From positions 1 to 64,000 of the forward strand of contig JAFQIY010000033.1 in assembly GCA_017415165.1 (NCBI GenBank): DNA of 64,000 nucleotides, in the 5' to 3' direction. The notes under the pieces are model-generated. The model was not told where the DNA came from. It saw nothing but the letters and a program-made list of their open reading frames with translations, and did not search any database. Source of the stretch: Oscillospiraceae bacterium. GTDB taxonomy: Bacteria > Bacillota > Clostridia > Oscillospirales > Ruminococcaceae. Each line of letters starts with the position of its first letter. Position 1 is the first letter of the stretch. The translations under genes and the position numbers were made by a program. Shown here in pieces: positions 47,701 through 54,685 of this stretch.

Positions 47701-50578
47701 CGAAGAATTGCCTGCAGGTCAGGGCTATACATTGACTGTTGCGGCAGGCAAAACACTTACCATTAATTCAAATGTATGCGATGTAAAGGCTATTACAGGT
47801 ACTAAAACATCAAAACTCAACATTATCGGTGATGGTACTGTATCTGTTTATGATTTAAAAACATTTGAAAATGTTACAACAGCACCTTCTGCGTGGCTTT
47901 GTGTACGCGGCTCAATGTCAGCTGTCAGCAATTTCAGCGGCAGACTTATTTTCAGTCCTACTATCAAATCAAAGGACGTTGCAATCAGCAATATTGCGGC
48001 GGATTCCCTTATTCAGGCGTGGATTTACGACAATCAAAAGCATAAGATAACTGTCAATGCAATTGCCGAAAATGCAACTCTCACATACCGTGCCTGGGTA
48101 AATGATTCAACAGGCGACCTTGCAAACGGCACAACAATTCTTTACGCACCTAAGGACATTACCGAGCAGATTGTTATTGAAAACAAGACAGAATCAGGTA
48201 AGTCACTCAAGCCTTTCTATTACAAAAAGACAAAGGAAATCAAGGCAGAGGTAGCTGAGGCAATTACTCTTTCTGACGGAACAACAGAAAATAATTATCC
48301 GAACCTTGAAAAAGCCTTTGAAAACATTACAGACAGCACAAAGAATTACACAATTACACTTTATGAAGATGTAAAATCAGAAAAGCTTACACTTCCGAAA
48401 ACAGCCGCTTCAATAACCATCAGAAGCGACAACCTTAGCACAATCAACGTGGGCAAGCTTACTTCGATTACAGCAAATACAGACCTTACAATCGAAAATA
48501 TTGCATTTGAAACATCGGGCAAGACTCTCACAATCAACGCTAAGAAAAATCTTACGGTTGACGGACTTTACGGCAACGTAACAGCACTCAAGGGCGGCGC
48601 TAAGTTTGCTCTTAACTGGCTCGGCGAGGATGAGGGACTGTTTGCAGATATCACAGGCTTTGGTACTGTTAACATAGCTGAACAGCTTACAACAGGCAAG
48701 GTATTCAATGCAACTAATCTCGTGTTCAAATCAGCAACAGCAACGCTTGTTATTTCCGATGCAGCAGCAAAGGTATCCGTAAAGGCTATCAATGCAGCAA
48801 GCGGCGGTATTATCAAGTATGCTGAGGGTGCTAAGACTGCTCTTGCTTTCACTGGCAAGGACGCAGCTTTCACAGGTACACTCACAATCACAGGTGCAGT
48901 TGCAAACGGTCAGGCAGTCCTCACAGCAAAGGACATAAGCCTTGACAAGCTTACAAACGGTATTGCTCCTGCAAATGTAAACGTTGAATACGGCTTTACA
49001 CAGGTTGGCAATAACATCTGCTATATGGGCAAGGTGATTGCTCTCAATTCAGATAACAGCACTGAAAAATATGCACTCTGGAGTGAAGTGGTTGCAGTTA
49101 TCGAAAAAGCAAAGAATGCAAAGGCTGACTACGAAATCACACTCCTCGACAACTACAACTTTAACGGTGCAATCAAGCTCCCTAAGGCAGGCACTTACAA
49201 ATCAATCACAATTGACGGTGCCGACCTCTATGAGCTTACATTCACAGGCAATATCGCTCTCACAGGTAATCTTAACATTGAAAACACTACTACTGTATGC
49301 ACCACAAAAACAGGTGCAGAAAGCCCATTCAAGATTAACGCAGGCAAGTACAGCCTTACACTGACAGAGGTAATCACAGGCGCATGCACAATCAGCGGCA
49401 GCACAGGCTCTGTAATTACCCTTAATGATGTAAAAATCAACGGCAGCGTTTCGGGCGACACTGTTATCTGTAACGGTACTGATATGGTTTATATCGCAGG
49501 CAACCTTGCTGCAAAGAAGTCACTTGTTGCAAACGACAGTATCTTTATCCGCGGAAATATCAATGCATATGCACTTTCTTCCACATCCGCAAACGGTGCG
49601 GACTTCGAATTCTCCCACGGCAAAAAGATTACAATCGGCAAGGGCGGCATCACAGCAGGCGAGCTTTCATTCAGAGTTGTAGACAGCGATTTCCACTTAG
49701 ATGCTATTGAAGACGGCGAGGTAATCGGTACAATTGCAGGTGCTATCAGCAGCAATGCAAGCGTTGAGGTTTACGGTGCAGACGACTTTGAAGGCACACT
49801 TAAAGCTGTTAAGGGCAAGCTTATTATCAGCAGCGAAGCTGCTGAGGAGGTTGTAGAAACAGGAAAGTGGATTGAAAACAACGGTACATATACCTATGTC
49901 CACGGCGATACAGCAGGTGCAGGTGAAACTCTTGTTATTCCATTCAGCAAGTTCTGCAGCGATGGTTCTTCTTCTGTAATGAGAATTAAGTTCGATGTAA
50001 CAAGAACTGCAACGGCAGATGTATCTTGCCAATATGGTGAGTTGCCTTCCTCCCCAATTTTTTATGATGACATAACGAAAGAAAGCTCAAATGTCATTAA
50101 TACTGAAAATGTAGGAATATTAGTTGATTCATCTCTGAGTTTTTTTATAGAGAATATTTCAACTGGCGAAAAAATTGTTATCAGTAATTTGGTTGTTTAT
50201 GATGATATATCATACGCTAAGTTAGGAAATTGGACTTATAACGAGGAAGAAGGTTCATATACCTATACACATCTTTCTGCTGATGATTCCAGAGGTGTTG
50301 ATTATCGTCTCCCAATAAGTGAAATTTACGACGGATATGCATATGACATAAGCAGTATATCTTTCAGTGTTACAGCAAATGGAAATGCACAGATTGATAT
50401 TTGGTGGGGTGGAGAAGTATGTGAATTTGATTTCAATAATGAAAATGGAGCAACTCAAACTCAAACAATTGAATCATCAAGTGAGTATTCTGCTGCTAAT
50501 GATATATCTTTTTTTATGTCAGAGATTGATAGCAACACAACAGTTACAATCAGCAACATTCAGGTTACTACAAAATAA
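44795..50578 (+). CDS. Giant secreted repeat protein 3 (1927 residues)
   Basis: GTG start at 44795 with GGGAGG eight bases upstream; the longer frame from ATG 44723 would start inside the promoter. The signal peptide (V-K-K-Q-L-G-N-R-I-I-S ... V-P-V-F-A-E) is almost identical to that of the divergent gene. An acidic linker (about 33-100) leads to two aromatic sandwich-like modules (near 103, W-T-E-N-N-G-T-Y-T-F, and near 247). Five long repeats start near 383, 634, 894, 1167 and 1426 with P-K-T-A-x-S-I-T. Two more sandwich-like modules lie near 1688 (W-I-E-N-N-G-T-Y-T-Y-V-H) and 1809 (W-T-Y-N-E-E-E-G-S-Y-T-Y-T-H). No anchor or catalytic motif was seen. A strong terminator follows. Confidence 0.82.
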   Translation: MKKQLGNRIISWLLALGMIMSPTGAGLTAVPVFAEESGIVEPVEEDNITTDENVSDEEETPSSEGNDIVADENNPTEDVLPSEGDNIAEETQSLDADGEAVIGEGTWTENNGTYTFTSQYGSNTSDEEEGTVDTEYDAEYDAMTINLLDLMEEGRSAADIAFVSVDIKTLKGYVSGAIGGTDADSTLGKGGWITESYPVLEDKILLKFSDEGAASTSIQLQVWYADADSSIEFSNVTIAYKDSDDSLYKWTESNDGSLTLEIFRSPESGEKISNYAVDLVALLEGTEFEDVKSIGFEITEFYGNMNGGLGIEAPGFTDNWASVSWSGTGKYRLVTPNGITASTINIQHWWSEGEAKVTFDNFVINPPQPFNVIIESEYKTIPAASWEEAAEYITDPSVDYIVEITTISEIENFVIPKTAASITFVGEAITIGNKTLAIPVDTTFSNEGLKSENLSVTVAAGKTLTVSSIWTEWDKPIANITGTATSKFITNASFDVVNIKNFETVDSGDLRVSGTMSGIKNFTGCLHARENSKITIDNIINSLSSETYLTYSPHETIPTVNNISEGAKLVLNCAGGVSIQTGTTVLYSPKDISSAIEIGSYNHTEAFYYPKTKEIKAENPDAVSLSKNGDLAESFQNLDAAFAAVTDKTADYTIEINDDIEIENLVIPKTANSITFTGDGRITMANKKLVIPVNTTFDVFLAIDRYILGEEIHKIMPETTITVAAGKKLTVNKEWLYHIDTITGTKTSELVLNAGASFDDVKNFGTVTAVDLSLWNNMSGIGNFSGNLTSNRATVTIDNISANSDIHIWNSNTKLTVNSIAENAVLTLTVDEDAALASGTTVLYSKNNISPNVKIANKTADGDELSAYYYTKTKSIKAEVGTALTLSYGNFEKSYPNFELLFADITDKNVDYTITLNTDMFVEKLTFPKTAKSITINGAQLGFDNKTVAIPVDMTIATERFAWSIGEITEELPAGQGYTLTVAAGKTLTINSNVCDVKAITGTKTSKLNIIGDGTVSVYDLKTFENVTTAPSAWLCVRGSMSAVSNFSGRLIFSPTIKSKDVAISNIAADSLIQAWIYDNQKHKITVNAIAENATLTYRAWVNDSTGDLANGTTILYAPKDITEQIVIENKTESGKSLKPFYYKKTKEIKAEVAEAITLSDGTTENNYPNLEKAFENITDSTKNYTITLYEDVKSEKLTLPKTAASITIRSDNLSTINVGKLTSITANTDLTIENIAFETSGKTLTINAKKNLTVDGLYGNVTALKGGAKFALNWLGEDEGLFADITGFGTVNIAEQLTTGKVFNATNLVFKSATATLVISDAAAKVSVKAINAASGGIIKYAEGAKTALAFTGKDAAFTGTLTITGAVANGQAVLTAKDISLDKLTNGIAPANVNVEYGFTQVGNNICYMGKVIALNSDNSTEKYALWSEVVAVIEKAKNAKADYEITLLDNYNFNGAIKLPKAGTYKSITIDGADLYELTFTGNIALTGNLNIENTTTVCTTKTGAESPFKINAGKYSLTLTEVITGACTISGSTGSVITLNDVKINGSVSGDTVICNGTDMVYIAGNLAAKKSLVANDSIFIRGNINAYALSSTSANGADFEFSHGKKITIGKGGITAGELSFRVVDSDFHLDAIEDGEVIGTIAGAISSNASVEVYGADDFEGTLKAVKGKLIISSEAAEEVVETGKWIENNGTYTYVHGDTAGAGETLVIPFSKFCSDGSSSVMRIKFDVTRTATADVSCQYGELPSSPIFYDDITKESSNVINTENVGILVDSSLSFFIENISTGEKIVISNLVVYDDISYAKLGNWTYNEEEGSYTYTHLSADDSRGVDYRLPISEIYDGYAYDISSISFSVTANGNAQIDIWWGGEVCEFDFNNENGATQTQTIESSSEYSAANDISFFMSEIDSNTTVTISNIQVTTK

Positions 50579-50645
50579 TTCACAGCCGCAGGTCTGATAT
50601 AAAATGATAACATATCAGACACTGACGAAACAGCAATAAGAAATC

Positions 50646-50689
50646 AGCCCTCCTATGGTAAAACAGAAATACCATAGGAGGGCTTTTTT
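50646..50689 (+). terminator. Terminator of giant protein 3
   Basis: Perfect 15-pair stem AGCCCTCCTATGGTA / TACCATAGGAGGGCT followed by TTTTT. The remaining 50690-50889 has no gene; CTGTGCGG / CCGCACAG arms at about 50695 and 50751 could form a long-range hairpin. Confidence 0.85.
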
Positions 50690-50889
50690 ATTGTGCTGTG
50701 CGGAATAGCTTCCTGACGTTTTATCTTATCTCAAGTAAATACACTCCACCGCACAGCTTGCCGATATGCTCGTACAGACAGACGCACAAAACGCAAAAAT
50801 TGACACGCAAAATAAAAAAATTCGTTTCCAAGTGTCTTTAAGGCATATGTTTTGCAGGTTGCGGAAAGAGCAGGAGTACATACAAAAGA

Positions 50890-51615
50890 ATGATATTAAA
50901 GGCAAAGTATCTTGACAGCATTATCTGTGACGCAGATAATCAGCTTATTCTTGCAGGTGCTGGAACAAGCAAGACCACCACGATTGTCGGAAAGGTAAAA
51001 TATCTTCTCCGCACGGGAAAATGCAAGCCTGAGGAATTGCTGCTGCTTTCATTTACAAGAAAAGCCGCTGACGAAATGCGTGAGCGTGTCGAAGGTGAAA
51101 CAGGCTGTAGGCTTGATGTAAAAACCTTTCACAAGCTTGGCACGGATATTATTACCGAAGTAAACGGCAGATGTTCTTCGATTTGCTCCAAAACTATTCA
51201 GGATTACATACGAAAGAACATCGGCAAGCATATAAATAATCCCGTTTTCAAGAACAGTTTTCTTGCGTACTGTTTCTTTGCACCGCCGAAATCCATTACT
51301 CATTTTGATGTAAAGTCACAGAAGGAATACGACGAATACCTTGAAGTAAATCCGCCGATAACAATCAAGCGTGAAACGGTAAAGGGTTACTGTGAAATGG
51401 AGATTGCCAATTTCCTTTATCGCAATGGAATAAATTACACCTACGAAAAGCCTTATGAGTACGATGTTGCAGATAAGGAGTACGCAGGCTATCACCCTGA
51501 TTTTTATCTTGATGATTACGGTATTTATATTGAATTTTATGCGGTTGACAAGAATGGCAAGGGTGATTTGCTCACAAACACTGCATTTCTGCTGTCACAT
51601 AACAAAACAGTATAA
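50890..51615 (+). pseudogene. N-terminal fragment of a UvrD/Rep-type helicase
   Basis: An open frame of 241 residues covers only the start of a superfamily 1 helicase. Motif I is A-G-A-G-T-S-K-T-T-T (Ser where Walker A normally has Gly before Lys). Motif Ia is L-S-F-T-R-K-A-A-D-E-M and Ib is V-K-T-F-H-K-L-G. Near the end is Y-H-P-D-F-Y-L ... I-Y-I-E-F-Y, the PD-(D/E)xK-like insertion seen in some of these helicases. The frame stops soon after; motifs II-VI are absent, whereas family members are typically several hundred residues longer. There is no clear ribosome site. It is best read as a decayed remnant, though a short regulatory derivative cannot be excluded. Confidence 0.7.
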
Positions 51616-51659
51616 CCGACAGATTCAGATAAATGAAACTGTCGGTTATTTATTTTTTT
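51612..51659 (+). terminator. Terminator after the helicase fragment
   Basis: Stem ATAACCGACAG / CTGTCGGTTAT overlapping the stop codon region, followed by TTATTTTTTT. Confidence 0.8.
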
Positions 51660-51795
51660 ATTGAGCAGAAATAAGCATTTTGATACTTACCAAAATTATC
51701 AAAACACAAATAAAAACTTGAAATGTATAATCCAAAATCTCCGTGAAAAACTATTAGGGCAACAAAATTAAAGCTAATAAACGGAGGAATATACA

Positions 51796-52338
51796 ATGAA
51801 AGCTACGGGTATTGTCAGAAGGATTGACGACCTGGGTCGTGTGGTAATCCCAAAGGAAATCAGACGCACTATGCGTATTCGTGAGGGTGACCCCCTCGAA
51901 ATCTACACAAGCAATGACGGTGAGGTTATCTTCAAGAAGTACAGCGCTATCAACGAAATGGCTGGGTCTGCGGCGCAGGTTGCTGAGGTTATGACAAAGC
52001 TTGCAAACTGTCCTACGGTTGTTTTTGACCGTGACCACGTTGTTGCTGTTGCGGGTGTACAGAAGAAGGAATTCAGCGAAAGACGAGTTTCTCAGGCGCT
52101 TGAGGAATACCTCGAAAACCGCAAAAACTATCTTTACACCTCTCACAATGACGCAAAGGTTTTCCCTGTTGAGGGAATTGACCGTCCTGCGATTGCCTGC
52201 TCGCCTATTCTTGCTTCGGGCGATGTTACGGGTGCGGTTGCATTTCTTGCTCCCAACAACGAGTCTGTTGCAAATGAGGTTCAGCAAAATCTCATTCAGG
52301 CGGCGGCGCAGTTCCTTGGAAAGCAGATTGAGGAATAA
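51796..52338 (+). CDS. spoVT: Stage V sporulation protein T (AbrB-type regulator)
   Basis: Encodes 180 residues. The N-terminal AbrB swapped-hairpin DNA-binding domain is clear (M-K-A-T-G-I-V-R-R-I-D-D-L-G-R-V-V-I-P-K-E-I-R). A GAF-like C-terminal domain covers about 55-178. In Bacillus, SpoVT modulates sigma-G genes in the forespore. GGAGGA precedes the ATG. Its last 23 bases (…L-G-K-Q-I-E-E-stop) are repeated at 53292-53314, with one mismatch, beyond a small foreign-looking segment, so the gene end looks like an integration site. The coding sequence itself is intact. A sigma-G promoter could not be identified. Confidence 0.92.
   Translation: MKATGIVRRIDDLGRVVIPKEIRRTMRIREGDPLEIYTSNDGEVIFKKYSAINEMAGSAAQVAEVMTKLANCPTVVFDRDHVVAVAGVQKKEFSERRVSQALEEYLENRKNYLYTSHNDAKVFPVEGIDRPAIACSPILASGDVTGAVAFLAPNNESVANEVQQNLIQAAAQFLGKQIEE
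52316..52338 (+). repeat. Left copy of the 23-base direct repeat (attL-like)
   Basis: Begins TTGGAAAGCAGATTGA and ends at the spoVT stop. It matches 53292-53314 at 22 of 23 positions. It lies within the last codons of spoVT. Confidence 0.75.
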
Positions 52339-52340
52339 CA

Positions 52341-52380
52341 AAACGGACATCTTACAATAGTAGGATGTCCGTTTATTTTA
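52341..52380. terminator. Terminator inside the island, after spoVT
   Basis: Stem AACGGACATC / GATGTCCGTT followed by TATTTTAATTTTT; it overlaps the 3' end of the reverse-strand XRE gene. Confidence 0.75.
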
Positions 52381-52693
52381 ATTTTTCAATTTCGTTTTTA
52401 CAAATATTTTCAAAGTCACACAATACTTTATATTGTGCCTTGCTAGGAACAGAACGATAAAGTACAATCAGATTTTTTTCATCCGCATCTAAATCTGTGA
52501 CATAATTTCCTGTCAACAACCAATCTATAGATACATTAAGATAATTAGAGATTTTTATTAGTGCATCACCTTTGGGTAATTGTCCTTTTTTCCAATATCC
52601 TGTATTTGCACTGCTTAAACCAATATCGTGGAGCATTTTTGTGACAGTTGTATTTTTTTGGGCACATATTTGCCTTAATCGTTCATAAAACAC
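52373..52693 (-). CDS. XRE-family HTH repressor-like regulator
   Basis: Encodes 106 residues. The helix-turn-helix spans about 6-60 (L-R-Q-I-C-A-Q-K-N-T-T-V-T-K-M-L ... W-K-K-G-Q-L-P-K-G-D-A-L-I-K-I-S-N-Y-L-N-V-S-I-D-W-L-L-T-G), a close fit to phage-type XRE regulators. The C-terminal 45 residues are charged and helical, probably for dimerisation. GTG 52693 is chosen because AGGAGGAG lies just upstream; the TTG at 52708 would place that site inside the gene. It faces away from the small-protein gene and probably represses it and itself. Confidence 0.85.
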   Translation of the reverse strand: MFYERLRQICAQKNTTVTKMLHDIGLSSANTGYWKKGQLPKGDALIKISNYLNVSIDWLLTGNYVTDLDADEKNLIVLYRSVPSKAQYKVLCDFENICKNEIEKLK

Positions 52694-52753
52694 AAAACTC
52701 CTCCTCAAAATTTGTACAAGTAAACAAAAACTATAAATTTCTACTTAGATAGC

Positions 52754-52782
52754 TTGACAAACTCGAAAAATCTAGTTATAAT
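52754..52782 (+). promoter_or_regulatory. Consensus promoter of the island's small genes
   Basis: TTGACA, 17-base spacer, TATAAT (52777-52782), both hexamers perfect. Confidence 0.75.
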
Positions 52783-52790
52783 ATAACTAA
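52774..52790. promoter_or_regulatory. Palindromic operator over the -10 box
   Basis: TAGTTATA-A-TATAACTA, perfect 8-base arms, covers the -10. Related half-sites (CTTAGATAG at about 52744, CTAAGTA at about 52787) lie nearby. It is the natural target of the divergent XRE regulator. Confidence 0.6.
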
Positions 52791-52885
52791 GTAAAAGTAT
52801 ATTGCCAATTTTATTGTGTACCTTTTATTATAACATAATCAGCAAAATTAAGCAAGAAAAATAATTTGTTAAAGGAAGTGTGATT

Positions 52886-53092
52886 ATGAGCAAGTTTGTG
52901 ACAGATGCTATTTTATTTTTTTTAGAAAATATTTTCACACGGTTGGATAAGGTTGAAAGAGCTGTTGGAATTGCCAAAACAGCACATACAGCAGCTAAAA
53001 CAGTACATACCGCAACCAATGCTGCAAAAGTTGCCAAAACGGTGGCAACAACAGCTAAAGTGGCAAATACTGCAAGTAAGATAATAAAATAA
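52886..53092 (+). CDS. 68-residue Ala/Thr/Lys-rich helical protein, unknown
   Basis: Residues 1-25 (M-S-K-F-V-T-D-A-I-L-F-F-L-E-N-I-F-T-R-L) form a hydrophobic amphipathic start. Residues 30-68 are almost only Ala, Thr, Lys, Val, His and Asn in a loosely repeated A-K-T-x-x-T-A pattern, suggesting one long cationic amphipathic helix. There is no signal peptide, Cys or known domain. AAAGGAAG precedes the ATG. It is driven by the consensus promoter with operator. Possible roles: membrane-active toxin, nucleic-acid binder or phage-related factor; none is shown by sequence. Confidence 0.65.
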   Translation: MSKFVTDAILFFLENIFTRLDKVERAVGIAKTAHTAAKTVHTATNAAKVAKTVATTAKVANTASKIIK

Positions 53093-53124
53093 TTTACATT
53101 ATTCAGAACAAGGGGCGATAATAC

Positions 53125-53265
53125 TTGAAATGTTATTATAATAATCATTGGAAATTTTATTTTGAGGATGAAAATGATGATGAATTTGATCCGTTTCCAA
53201 ATTGTGAAAATGCTGATGAAAGAGACGAAGCCTACGAAGATGTATTCAGTAGAATGTTTGAGTGA
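53125..53265 (+). CDS. 46-residue acidic ORF, possible partner of the 68-residue protein
   Basis: TTG start with AAGGGGC nine bases upstream. The product is aromatic at the N-terminus (K-C-Y-Y-N-N-H-W-K-F-Y-F) and then strongly acidic (E-D-E-N-D-D-E-F-D, then E-N-A-D-E-R-D-E-A-Y-E-D). It begins 33 bases after the cationic gene with no terminator between. The opposite charges suggest an antidote or binding partner, but the unusual start and small size make the call tentative. Confidence 0.42.
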   Translation: MKCYYNNHWKFYFEDENDDEFDPFPNCENADERDEAYEDVFSRMFE

Positions 53266-53291
53266 TTTATTAAAAAATAAGGTTTTAAGTT

Positions 53292-53314
53292 TTGGAAAGC
53301 AGATTGAAGAATAA
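53292..53314 (+). repeat. Right copy of the 23-base direct repeat (attR-like)
   Basis: Repeats the last 23 bases of spoVT with one mismatch. Read in the spoVT frame it gives F-G-K-Q-I-E-E-stop, where the left copy gives L-G-K-Q-I-E-E-stop. It is followed directly by a strong terminator. Confidence 0.75.
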
Positions 53315-53315
53315 G

Positions 53316-53352
53316 AAAAATCCCGTGAAGAATGTGCTTCACGGGATTTTTT
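53316..53352. terminator. Bidirectional terminator, probably the original spoVT terminator
   Basis: Fifteen-pair perfect stem AAAAATCCCGTGAAG / CTTCACGGGATTTTT, with A- and T-runs serving both directions; it also ends the histidine kinase gene. Confidence 0.85.
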
Positions 53353-54685
53353 ATGGCAATTTTACGGTAAAGGTTGTACCGCTGCTCTCCTTACTTGACA
53401 CGGTTATATCACCGCCGTGGAGCAAGGCAATTTTTCTTGCGATGGCAAGTCCGAGTCCTGTACCCTCGGAATTTCTTGATTTGTCTGCTTTATAAAATCT
53501 GCGGAAAACGTTCTTTGTTTCTTCTTCGGTCATTCCTTTGCCATTGTCGGAAACAGTGAAGACTGCGGCATCCTTTTTTTCAAGGGTAATTCTAATCTCT
53601 CCGTCCTTATCAGTGTAGCGTACTGCATTGGAAATAAGGTTGACCCAGACCTGATAGAGCAATGCTTCATCGCCGCTGTATTTTATTTTGTCAAGGTTGA
53701 TATCGAGGCTGATATTCTTGCTTTCCCAGCTGTGCTGGAGCAGGATTATCACGGAACGCACCTGCTCGTCCAATGAAAACTCCGTGCGTTCGGAGATGCT
53801 GCCCTTGTTTTCAAGCTCGGACAGCTTGAGCAGGTCGGATGAGAGCCGTGACAGACGTGCACTTTCGCTGATTATTATTTCTGCGTACTCCGCACGCTGT
53901 TCAGCTGTAAGGCTGTCACGCTTCATCAGTTTTGCGTACCCCTGAATGGAGGTGATAGGCGTGCCGAATTCGTGGGAAACATTGCTGACGAATTCCTTAT
54001 GGAGATATTCATTTGCGGAAAGCTCCTCAACCATACTGTTGAAGTTGTCTGCAAGTTCACGGATTTCGCCGCTGCCCTTTGGTTTAAGGCGTACCGAAAA
54101 ATCGCCCTTGGCAACTTTTTGTGACGCTTTGGAAATTTCCTTCACAGGCTTTGCGACGGTTATTGATGCAAGTATTATCAGCACCGTACCGAGAACAAGC
54201 GGCACCAGAACAAACAAAATCTGACTCTGACGGAAGCTTGCTACAGGGTCGTGCTGACCGTCGGGGGTAATCATCACCCATTTTTCCTGCACCTCAAAAA
54301 GCACGAATAACTCAAATTCATCGTGTTGTCTGTTACGGTCGGGGAAGCCGTCCTTTGAAAGCATACCTGTTTTTTCAAGCAGACTTTTATCCTTGTCGTT
54401 AAGCGGAATTCCGATTTCGTCAAGGCTGCTGCTGATTTTTATGTTCACGCCCTTGTCGGAAAAGAATTCCGCTGCTTCTTCAAGGGACATTTCGTGGTTA
54501 TCGGTAAGCTCCTTGATTTTCCGTGCTGTTTCGGTCATTGACAAATGGGTGTCACGCTTGATTTCGGGTGCACGGGTTACGTTTGCTCCCAAAGCGGGAA
54601 TGAGAATTGAAACAAAAAACACGCCGATAAAAATTGCAAGAAAACGTATATAAACCGACCCGAAAATTTTTTTCAGCTTACTCAT
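53351..54685 (-). CDS. Membrane sensor histidine kinase
   Basis: Encodes 444 residues. Two membrane spans (about 10-32 and 160-185) enclose a sensor region of about 125 residues. A HAMP domain (about 185-240), HisKA with the phospho-His in V-S-N-V-S-H-E-F-G-T-P-I, and HATPase_c with N-L-I-S-N-A-V-R-Y-T, D-N-G-K-G-M and G-T-G-L-G-L-A-I-A follow. All motifs are intact. The ATG at 54685 overlaps the end of the response regulator gene (A-T-G-A-G-T-A-A), so the two are coupled; the longer start at 54718 is unlikely. Its ligand is unknown. Confidence 0.9.
   Translation of the reverse strand: MSKLKKIFGSVYIRFLAIFIGVFFVSILIPALGANVTRAPEIKRDTHLSMTETARKIKELTDNHEMSLEEAAEFFSDKGVNIKISSSLDEIGIPLNDKDKSLLEKTGMLSKDGFPDRNRQHDEFELFVLFEVQEKWVMITPDGQHDPVASFRQSQILFVLVPLVLGTVLIILASITVAKPVKEISKASQKVAKGDFSVRLKPKGSGEIRELADNFNSMVEELSANEYLHKEFVSNVSHEFGTPITSIQGYAKLMKRDSLTAEQRAEYAEIIISESARLSRLSSDLLKLSELENKGSISERTEFSLDEQVRSVIILLQHSWESKNISLDINLDKIKYSGDEALLYQVWVNLISNAVRYTDKDGEIRITLEKKDAAVFTVSDNGKGMTEEETKNVFRRFYKADKSRNSEGTGLGLAIARKIALLHGGDITVSSKESSGTTFTVKLP

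Larger units (their letters stand above)
52339..53291. mobile_element. Compact AT-rich island inserted at the 3' end of spoVT
   Basis: About 0.95 kb between two copies of the spoVT gene end. It brings its own terminator, a reverse-strand XRE regulator, a divergent consensus promoter with palindromic operator, a 68-residue protein and a 46-residue acidic ORF. Base composition is visibly richer in A and T than spoVT and the kinase genes on either side. The likely native spoVT terminator (53316-53352) now lies beyond the right repeat. No integrase, transposase or terminal inverted repeat is present, so it is either moved in trans or the remnant of a larger element. Confidence 0.65.

Noticed and set aside
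31145..50578. CRISPR-like or simple tandem DNA repeats
   Set aside because: The repeats are protein-level modules of 115-280 codons with diverged DNA, not short direct repeats with spacers.
52828..53148. 106-residue hydrophobic reverse-strand ORF in the spoVT island
   Set aside because: It is the antisense of the Ala/Thr/Lys repeat, which gives Val/Ala/Leu-rich shadows. It has no ribosome site, whereas the forward gene has promoter, operator and AAAGGAAG.
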